From positions 357,555 through 421,554 of the forward strand of contig GG745358.1 of assembly GCA_000151295.1 (NCBI GenBank): a stretch of DNA of 64,000 nt, in the 5' to 3' direction. Origin of the DNA: Allomyces macrogynus ATCC 38327 (taxonomy: Eukaryota > Blastocladiomycota > Blastocladiomycetes > Blastocladiales > Blastocladiaceae). The position numbers and the translations under genes were made by a program. This document shows positions 57,192 through 64,000 of the stretch, piece after piece. Below the pieces are notes generated by a model. It did no database searches and was not told where the DNA came from. It worked only from the letters and a program-made list of their open reading frames with translations. Numbering within the stretch: position 1 is the first letter of the stretch; each line of letters opens with the position of its first letter.

Positions 57192-58797
57192 ATGAAGCTC
57201 CCGACGACGCGCCACGCGCACCAGGGCGAGGGCCGATGGGGTCCGTCACGCACCGTCTTTTGGCTCGTCATGGCCATGGCCGTCATTATTCTCGTGTCGC
57301 TACACGGCAAGCCCGGCCCGTCGCAGAGGAGCACAACCGTCGGCCACCATGACGCGGCTGCCGACGTGCTACCAGACTTCAACACGTTGGCCAAGGTCCC
57401 CCCCAAGGTGCCCGTCCGCGTAACACGCCCCGCCAGTAAAGACGCAGCACCTGCTGACGATACGGCCGCGTCGTCGCCCGTCGACGATGCCAAGAGCACG
57501 AACGGCAAGGATGCGGCAGCCGACGGTCCGTCCGAGAACGGCAAGGACTATCCCGAAGACGAGAATGACGACACCGCCTCGGCGAGCCCGGTACCGCGGT
57601 ACCCGCCGCCAGCATTGCAGCGCGGTCCGCTCTTCGCCAATCTGCCGTACGACCCGCTCGTCACGCTGCTCGTCGCCATTCCGACCTCGGCCGACGCATC
57701 CGAAGCGCGGTACCGCTCTGCCGTACGCGCAACGTGGGGTGCTCGCTTGCGTTCCCTGCGCGTACCCTCCCTCCACGCGCCCGCAGCGACCGCCAAGCTC
57801 TTCTTCTTTATCGGGACCAAGGGCCTGACGGCGCCGCAGCAGGCTGCGCTCGACAAGGAGGCGGCCGAATACGGTGACTTGCAGTTTTTGCGCAACGTCG
57901 AAGAGTCGTACGAAGGACTGTCGCGCAAGATGATGGCGGTGCACGAGTGGGTGCACGATAACCGCGTCGCGTACCCGACGCTGCGGTTCGTGTTCAAGAC
58001 GGATACGGATGTCTGGGTGCAGGTGAATGCGCTGCTGTACATGGCCGAGACGCACGCGGCCGAGCAGACGATGCTCGGGTTCAAGTACGTGCGGAATGTG
58101 CGCATGATGAAGGGCAAGTGGGCCAACCCAGAGTATTCGTCGCCCGTCTACCCGCAGGTACGTTGTTTGCGAGATTCGTGAGCGCGCCTAGTTTACTTGA
58201 TTGACGCGATTCTCTGTCTTCCACCAGTACATGGCCGGCGCCGGGTACCTCCTCTCCATCGACATCGCATCCTGGATCGCGACCAACGCGCGGTCCGGGT
58301 GGCTCAAGCCGCTCCCCAACGAAGACGCCCTGCTCGGCATTTGGCTCGCCGGGTCTCCCGTGAAGTTCATTCACTCGCCGAAATTCAAGCCCTTGCTCGA
58401 CCCGCGGCACCCGGCCCGGATCACGAATCTGCACCCGGCCGTCTGCCAAGACGACGACATCCTCTTCCACCACCTGACGCCCGAAGGCATTCGTAACCTC
58501 GATCAGAATTACGACGAGTGCGAGTCGCCCTGCGCCGAAACGTGCAAGCAGCTCGCCAAGGAACGCGCTGAGGCCGACGCTGAACGGGCGCGTCTGGTGG
58601 CCGAAGCCGAGAGGGAGAAGGCGCGGAAGGTGGCCGAGGCGCGTGGAGTCGACATTGGGAAAAAGGTGCAGGACGCGGACGCGCCGCCGGCGACGCCGCG
58701 ACAGGAACCGGCCGTAGCAGTCGCCGCCGCCGCGGACACGGCGGCGAGGGGCGACCATCGCGCGCCCGCGGCCGACGCGGCACGCGCCGAGCCGTGA
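57192..58797 (+). CDS. GT31-family beta-1,3-glycosyltransferase (Galactosyl_T-like), type II Golgi protein
   Basis: Exons are 57192-58157 and 58228-58797 (70-bp intron, GTACGT...CACCAG), giving 511 residues. A short cytosolic N-terminus is followed by a signal anchor (about 23-39, VFWLVMAMAVIILVSL) and a disordered stem to about 140. The catalytic part has LVTLLVAIPTSADASEARYR with AVRATWGARL (the RxxxRxTW pattern of the family), LFFFIGTKG, EAAEYGDLQFLRNVEESYEGLSRK with MMAVHEWV, the metal-binding FKTDTDVWVQV (DxD), YMAGAGYLLSIDIASWI and NEDALLGIWLAG (the ED(V/A)xxG motif). These fit beta-1,3-galactosyl/N-acetylglucosaminyltransferases; the exact sugar is open. The C-terminal 95 residues form a charged helix (AEADAERARLVAEAEREKAR) then a disordered tail, unusual for the family. 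Confidence 0.85.
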
Positions 58798-59599
58798 GTC
58801 CAGTTTCTCGACGACGTACACCAGATGGCACGCCCGCGCGCGCGACGGCGCGCAGCACGCTCTCAAGCAGAGCAAGATGGGATCTCATTGCTAGGAGGAG
58901 GAGGAGGAGGATACATCATGAATAGACGCGTTTTGGCGACCCTGCACCACTCAGTGTCGGCCGTGCGACCCAGCGATGGCGATGGGGGACTTGATGAGGC
59001 GGCGCCCGTGGCGCTCCAGCCGCTCCGCTGCGCGTCCGTTGACGGTCCGCATGCAGCAAAAAACCCAAGTCCTTGTTCGTGCTTTTGGGCGCGTCCCTGC
59101 ACGCGGCCGACGCGCAGCAGCACATCAGCAAGGGAGACTTTGCGAATGTGCTGATGAGCAACGCGTTGGTTCATGACCGTTGAGCCGGAGTGGCCACTTT
59201 ACTTGAACCGGGCGTGTGCATCTCGAGCGCAACTGGGGCGCCTGCGTCCCTTCTCCCGCAGACGACCGGCGACTAGCTCGTGCTCAGCGATTTGCACCAG
59301 CAGCAGCTCAGTGTTGGCACCGCCGCACCAGGCCGGACGACGACGCCAGGCCGAACAACAAGGACAAGCAGCGACCGCTCGTCCACGTGTGCCAGCAGCG
59401 ATCACCATCGCTAACCGCAACCACACCGCACCGCCCGCCCAGGCGCAGCGCATCGGTCTTTGGACCTACACGGCCGACCCGACCAAGTCTGCGCCCGACC
59501 CTCCCCACTCGCCCGTACAAGTAGCCCGAACGCAGCAGCACGAGCAGACGACAGCAGCAACCCCAGCCGCATCTCTTCTCCGAACCAACCAACTTCAAG
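58798..59599. other. Intergenic gap, 802 bp
   Basis: A short GGA-repeat (about 58,887-58,910) stands near the start. Frames on both strands are short and look incidental. The 150 bases before the next ATG are C/A-rich, as in a leader. No gene or RNA is supported. Confidence 0.5.
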
Positions 59600-61765
59600 A
59601 TGATGGCCACGACCACGGCCAACAGCAGCCCATCAGCAACGCCGCTGACTGACGCCGGTACTCCACCGGCGCCGACGCTCGACCTACCCCTGCCGACCAT
59701 CACGCTCAGCAGTCTTGACCTCGACGCGCACGGCGACCATGACGACGCCCCTGCGGGCGGATTCATGACCGCCGAGCTCCAGTTCCTGCAGCAGCATCTC
59801 GGGTACTCGTCGGCCGAACTCGCCATGCTCTCGGCTGCGAGCGGCGCGTCCGAGTCGGACCTCGGCGCTCCCGCTCCCGCGGCGCATGCGGACATGGTCC
59901 CTGCCGTTGTTGGCAAGGCTCCGGCGGAAGCGGAGGCGGCCGATCACCACGGCGGTGGTGCGCCCGTGATGCCGCCGGTGCCCAATGACGAGCCGGTCCT
60001 GCCGGGCGCAACGGACTTGTCGCGGTCATTATCGACCATGTCGCTCGCGCGCAAGACGGACGATGCGTTGGCAATGATCCAGGTGCTCGACGCCGGCGCG
60101 ATTCTCGGTGCCGATGCGCGCCCGCCCGAAATCCCGAAAACCAAGATTAAAAAGACGTCGCGCCGCACGCTGGTCGCGGCGATGCTCGGTGCAGCGGCCG
60201 ATAAGGCCACGGGCAAGTCCAAGGACAAGAAGTCGAAAAAGGACAAGGATAAGGACGGCAAGGAAGCCAAGGAGAGCAGCAGCTCCAGCAGCAGCAAGAA
60301 GGACAAGAAGGAGAAAAGGGAGAAGAAGGAGAAACGCGACAAGGACCGGCGCCGCAGCTCGTCGCGCCCGCGCGACCGCGAGTCCTCCACGGCCACGACC
60401 GATTCCGGGTTCCTGCCGCCCGCATTACCGAGCGACTTGCCCTCGCTGCACGTCGAGCACCTCGACTCGACCGAACTCGCCAAGCTCGCGCACGACACGT
60501 TCGACTTGTCCGACAACGAGGCCGCCGACGCGTTTGGCGTGACGCTCGACGTTGCCGCTGATATCGCACATGTCCCGATCCCGCTCGCTGTCCCGCCGCG
60601 CGCCGTGACCGCCCTGCAACTCTCGGACCCGTATATCAACACCTACACGAAAGCCTCGCGCGCAGCACGTGCCTCTGGCGCGGACTTGACCGTGCACGTT
60701 GACCACGAGGACGGCGTCGTGGTTGTGACGTGCCCGATCGCGCGCCCGCGCGCACGGATGGCCGCGTTCCTCGCTATGGCGCTCGACGCGCTCAAGGCTC
60801 AGCAAATGCAAATGGACGCTGAGGATGACGTGCCGCTGCGCCGGCCCTCGGTCGTCCCGACGCCGAGGCCCCAGTCGCTGCTCGTGATTCCACCGACCGC
60901 GCGGCCGCGGTCCGTGGCGGCTCCTGCTGCAGCGACGCCCCGCGCGCGGCCGTTGTCAATGATGCCCCCCAACGCGGCGGCGAATGCGCACCGTGCGTCC
61001 GTGTTCTTGCGGCAGAGTAGCGGGTCGTTTGATACGGTGGGATCCGGTAGCACGCCGACGGTCGAGGACGACGACCATGTCCCGCTCGCTGCGGTCGCGG
61101 GGAAATCGTCGCTTGATGGCGGTGTCGGTGGCAACGCGAGCGACTGCGACGATCACCTCCCGCTGCACCGGATCGCCGGCGCCCTCCCGAGCCCGGCAAC
61201 CTCGCGCCGCGCACGTATGTCGATGATGCTCCCGAACGGTGCCGGGATGCCCATTCCCGCGGGCCCAGCATCGCCAATGCTTGGCGTACCATCCCAACCG
61301 GCGCACCGCCGCCCACGGTCCATGGTCGTTGCCGACCCGCCCCTCGCGAGGCCCGGATCGATGCTCATCGCACCATCGGCCGATATGCCGCTCGCGCGCC
61401 CCGCACGCGGCACCCCGCGGCCCGTGAGCATGTTCATTGCTCCCTCGACGACGGCACCGCCGCCGTACGCCGGCGCCTCGCCGCTCGAGCAGTACCTGCA
61501 CCAGCAGGCGCAGCTGCCCATGACTTCCCCGCGTATGCCGATGGGCGCCGGAAGGTCGGATAGCGCCAAGGGATCGTCGGTTGACGGGTTTCCCGTGGAA
61601 TCGGGCGAGGATAGCGATGATGAAGTGGTCGGGATCTCGCAGATGCGTAGGATGAGCGCGCCGCGGATGGCCGCGCACCGTGCCGGGATGCGGCCGAGTT
61701 CGATGTATGTGCCGGGGATGGTCGCGGCGACGGGGGTTGGTGGGGTCGCACCGCGCCGGTGGTAG
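59600..61765 (+). CDS. Disordered protein with a Lys/Ser-rich linker and repeated RPxSM motifs
   Basis: Single exon, 721 residues. It has no family I recognise. Features in order: a Thr/Pro-rich start; a short helical patch FMTAELQFLQQHLGYSSAEL (about 54-73); and a Lys/Asp/Glu/Ser-rich block (about 200-255, runs of KKDK and a Ser7). Then comes a folded-looking stretch at about 275-395 (LHVEHLDSTELAKLAHDTFD, LSDPYINTYTKASRAARASG, VVVTCPIARPRARMAAFLAM). The C-terminal 300 residues carry repeats of (R)RPxSM followed by small hydrophobic and Pro residues (RPLSMMPP, RPRSMVVADPP, RPGSMLIAPS, RPVSMFIAPS, RPSSMYVPG). They also carry DD(D)xxPLxx(V/I)AG (DDDHVPLAAVAG, DDHLPLHRIAG). The RxxS context suggests serial phosphorylation sites. 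Confidence 0.68.
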   Translation: MMATTTANSSPSATPLTDAGTPPAPTLDLPLPTITLSSLDLDAHGDHDDAPAGGFMTAELQFLQQHLGYSSAELAMLSAASGASESDLGAPAPAAHADMVPAVVGKAPAEAEAADHHGGGAPVMPPVPNDEPVLPGATDLSRSLSTMSLARKTDDALAMIQVLDAGAILGADARPPEIPKTKIKKTSRRTLVAAMLGAAADKATGKSKDKKSKKDKDKDGKEAKESSSSSSSKKDKKEKREKKEKRDKDRRRSSSRPRDRESSTATTDSGFLPPALPSDLPSLHVEHLDSTELAKLAHDTFDLSDNEAADAFGVTLDVAADIAHVPIPLAVPPRAVTALQLSDPYINTYTKASRAARASGADLTVHVDHEDGVVVVTCPIARPRARMAAFLAMALDALKAQQMQMDAEDDVPLRRPSVVPTPRPQSLLVIPPTARPRSVAAPAAATPRARPLSMMPPNAAANAHRASVFLRQSSGSFDTVGSGSTPTVEDDDHVPLAAVAGKSSLDGGVGGNASDCDDHLPLHRIAGALPSPATSRRARMSMMLPNGAGMPIPAGPASPMLGVPSQPAHRRPRSMVVADPPLARPGSMLIAPSADMPLARPARGTPRPVSMFIAPSTTAPPPYAGASPLEQYLHQQAQLPMTSPRMPMGAGRSDSAKGSSVDGFPVESGEDSDDEVVGISQMRRMSAPRMAAHRAGMRPSSMYVPGMVAATGVGGVAPRRW

Positions 61766-62004
61766 GCGAGGAGGAATGGGGATGAAGAGGGAATGGGAAG
61801 TCGCTTGTGGACGAGCGGCTGGGAGGTAATTCGCACGTTGCGCTGGAGCGCGTGCGACTAGGTGGTTGTCTTGATATTTTGCGTGCGGGCGGACCGCCTT
61901 TTTGCTGGATTGATGATTGGATCGAGGACACTTAGCTACCCATGCACAAGTAACAATAATCGCATTTCTTGCACACATCATTTCCACTCTCGTGTATCTC
62001 ACCG
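61766..62004. other. Convergent 3' gap
   Basis: This 239-bp stretch separates two converging stop codons. It is lower in GC than the neighbouring exons. Nothing else is visible. Confidence 0.4.
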
Positions 62005-64000
62005 TCAAGAACCCGCCGTCCGCCGCCCCTGGTGCAGTGCCGACGCCATCAGCGGGAACGGATCCGCCGCCTCGTGCCGGTCTGCAAACACACCCGGACT
62101 CGGCGCCGTCGTTGGTCCACCGTTCCCATTCCCCACTTTCGGCGGGACCAACCGATCCTTATTCGCACGCGCACGCACCGCCGTCGCCGTCACCGCTGCA
62201 GCAGCAGCCACCATCACCGACCCTCGCCGTGCTCCACCCCCACCACCACGACGACTCGGCGCCGTCGCCGGCGGATCCGCCAGGGGTCCCGCCGACATCG
62301 GCGCCGACGCCCCCGCTGGTGCAGACGCCGCCGGATCAGCCTCGGCGCGGCGCAAGTCGCGGTCGAGCCGTAGCGCCCGGACCGCCGCGGCGTCGAGTAA
62401 TAAGTCCGAGTGCGTGATCAGGTACGCGATCAGCGCGGCCGCGCGCGCGACCAGGTCCGCGGGGATCGTCGCGACGACGCGCGTGTGAAGCGCGGAGCCG
62501 TCGCGGGTCGATGGGGCCGAGGGGGTGCCGCTGCGGTCTGCGGAGGGTGGAGCGCGCGAGGTGCGCCGGGAAGCGACGGTGGTGGTTGTGATGGGGAGGG
62601 GTGGGAGGTCCGTGCCAGCCGTGTGCGGGCGCGGTTGCGCGGACGAGGGGCCCGAGGCACTCCCGTGCCGCACGAGCACGCGTTGTGCGAACGATGACGT
62701 GCGGGCGCGGCTGACGGATGTGACCGTGATGGCGGATCGAGCTGCAGGTGGGGCCCCGGCGGACCGAATGCCCGCGTGCGCCGCAGCGCGCCGGTCGTTG
62801 AGGACCGGGTACGCCGAGACGGGCCGTGTCGTATCGGGCGATGCTGGACTCCACGTCCCGCCGTCGTCGCTGACGGTCGGAAGCGCGGCGATCGACGCGG
62901 CAGGGGATAGCGTGCACGGCGTCCCCGCCGGCGGTGATGGGAGAACCGTGTTATTCGCGGCGATAGCGAGCGCGAGTGTGCTTGCGGACGCGTCGGGCGT
63001 GTGGTCCATGGCCCACCCGGGCCCCAACAACGGCGCGTGCGCGGCCGCCGGCTCAGCGTACCCCGTCCCCGGTCGACGGGACGTCAAGTCCATCAAACTG
63101 CGGTCGGCGCGGTTCGGTGGTCCGAGCCCCTTGATCAACGCGTGGAGAAACGGTACCGCGTCGGTCGTCGACTGCGCGCGGAGCCGCGGGTCGCGCTGTA
63201 AGTGCCGGTGCCAGAACGCGGCGGACCCGGGGGTCAATCCGGGCGTCGATGCCATCGAGTGAGCGTTCTCGTCCATTGATCTGGCGGTCGTTGGGCGCAA
63301 CGATGCGGGCATATGCTTGGTCGTGATGCTCATGGGCAGCTGCATGACTTTTAGCGAGGTCGGGACGAGGTCCATCCACCCAGGTTGCACGAGCAGCGGC
63401 AGGAACAGGACGGGCAGGCGCGTGAGCATGGCGACGGCAGCGGCGTACGTGTCGTCAGGATCCGTCTCGGGCGCGTCGTGAATCATCTCGGCCACATGGG
63501 CGAACCGACTTAAATGCCCCAGGACGGCCTTGAACTGGCCAACGGCGAGCGTCGAGCACCGTTTGAAGTGTCGGCGCAAAATCATGCGCAATCGGCGCCG
63601 GAAAAGGCGGTGTTGCGTGACCGACACGTCCTCCTCGCCCCCCACACCGTGATGCTCGCTGCCGCCGCCATGATGGTGCGGGCGCATATCGCCTTCAAGA
63701 CATGCGCTAAACTCGGCACCAAGTTCGAGCAGCTGCGCCATGACCTTGCCTGGAATCAGCGGCCGCTGCACGAGGTGCAAGTACTTGTAGAGCGTCCACG
63801 CCTGGTGCCTTATCGCGTCGGCCGGATTCGCCTGCACTTCTTCGAGCTGTGCCGCGTACTGGACACTGCGCACGCCCGTGAGCCGCTCGCGCTGCACCAT
63901 GAGAAGTAGCAAAAAGTCGGACATGAACTGGAACAGCGTCTCGTCGTCGTCGATCGATGTCCCAACACGCGATTTCAACTGCGGGTCGGCGGTGCCCACA
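62005..64000 (-). CDS. C-terminal part of a large protein, possibly RhoGAP-like, cut by the window end
   Basis: The frame is open from the window edge to a stop at 62005, about 665 residues, with no start needed inside the window. The first 240 visible residues look helical and folded: DETLFQFMSDFLLLLMVQRE, then IRHQAWTLYKYLHLVQRPLIPGKVMAQLLELG and a basic RRLRMILRRHFKRCSTLAVG followed by AVLGHLSRFAHVAEMI. The 'LYKYLH...RPLIP...L' followed by a helix-rich 'L..LSR.A..AEMI' is reminiscent of the middle of a RhoGAP domain, but the arginine-finger region would be outside the window, so this is tentative. Residues from about 240 on are Pro/Ser/Thr/Ala-rich, with one short helical patch (LVARAAALIAYLITHSDLLL) near the end. 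Confidence 0.55.
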   Translation of the reverse strand, partial: VGTADPQLKSRVGTSIDDDETLFQFMSDFLLLLMVQRERLTGVRSVQYAAQLEEVQANPADAIRHQAWTLYKYLHLVQRPLIPGKVMAQLLELGAEFSACLEGDMRPHHHGGGSEHHGVGGEEDVSVTQHRLFRRRLRMILRRHFKRCSTLAVGQFKAVLGHLSRFAHVAEMIHDAPETDPDDTYAAAVAMLTRLPVLFLPLLVQPGWMDLVPTSLKVMQLPMSITTKHMPASLRPTTARSMDENAHSMASTPGLTPGSAAFWHRHLQRDPRLRAQSTTDAVPFLHALIKGLGPPNRADRSLMDLTSRRPGTGYAEPAAAHAPLLGPGWAMDHTPDASASTLALAIAANNTVLPSPPAGTPCTLSPAASIAALPTVSDDGGTWSPASPDTTRPVSAYPVLNDRRAAAHAGIRSAGAPPAARSAITVTSVSRARTSSFAQRVLVRHGSASGPSSAQPRPHTAGTDLPPLPITTTTVASRRTSRAPPSADRSGTPSAPSTRDGSALHTRVVATIPADLVARAAALIAYLITHSDLLLDAAAVRALRLDRDLRRAEADPAASAPAGASAPMSAGPLADPPATAPSRRGGGGGARRGSVMVAAAAAVTATAVRARANKDRLVPPKVGNGNGGPTTAPSPGVFADRHEAADPFPLMASALHQGRRTAGS

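Noticed and set aside
62005..64000. Confident RhoGAP annotation of the truncated last gene
   Set aside because: Only a loose match to the middle of the domain is visible and the arginine-finger part lies outside the window, so the call was kept tentative.

Overview
The window looks like nuclear DNA of a GC-rich, intron-containing zoosporic fungus. Blastocladiomycota is my best guess and a chytrid is the alternative; this is inferred from gene content, not from a search. Fungal markers are the ERMES subunit MDM12, the bc1-assembly factor FMP25 and an Atf1/AtfA-type bZIP. Flagellate markers absent from Dikarya are a CFAP77-like axonemal protein and a Tubby-domain protein. Exons are rich in CpG and in G/C at third positions. 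I resolved about 41 spliceosomal introns, mostly 59-110 bp, usually GTACGT/GTGCGT...AG. Exon joins were worked out by hand and checked for reading-frame continuity; all lengths below follow from those joins.

Layout. 1-5.4 kb: AT-rich edge, then INCENP. 5.4-8 kb: MDM12 and the fork-protection subunit CSM3/TIPIN. 8.4-15.3 kb: glucose-6-phosphate isomerase, an unassigned possible small gene, a CHK/EcKinase-like phosphotransferase, a CpG-poor gap, and uracil phosphoribosyltransferase. 15.7-22.6 kb: a PAS-kinase-like Ser/Thr kinase, ATP synthase OSCP, a C7orf25-like protein, and mitochondrial ribosomal protein uL13m. 22.9-29.7 kb: a polyQ/zinc-knuckle protein and a Vps1-type dynamin. 30.9-35.4 kb: a Tubby protein with an Sld2-like N-terminal motif, divergent from the bZIP factor. 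36.4-40.5 kb: a seven-span membrane protein and an unknown protein. 40.9-48.1 kb: pterin-carbinolamine dehydratase, CFAP77-like, REV1, GDT1. 48.4-54.5 kb: FMP25, 4-hydroxyphenylpyruvate dioxygenase, and a UBZ-finger unknown. 54.5-57.2 kb: a strongly CpG-depleted island. 57.2-64 kb: a GT31 galactosyltransferase, a disordered unknown, and a gene cut by the window end.

The genes are a housekeeping mix (mitochondrial biogenesis, genome maintenance, primary metabolism, cytokinesis, cilium) rather than a cluster. PCBD and HPD, 10 kb apart, both belong to aromatic amino-acid catabolism; REV1, CSM3 and the Sld2-like motif all relate to replication.

The most unusual material is the CpG-depleted island at 54.6-56.8 kb, which carries a reading frame for an FG-repeat peptide. 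Next are the Sld2-like/Tubby combination, the UBZ-finger protein of no recognised family, and homopolymeric C runs on the coding strand at the 5' ends of three genes.
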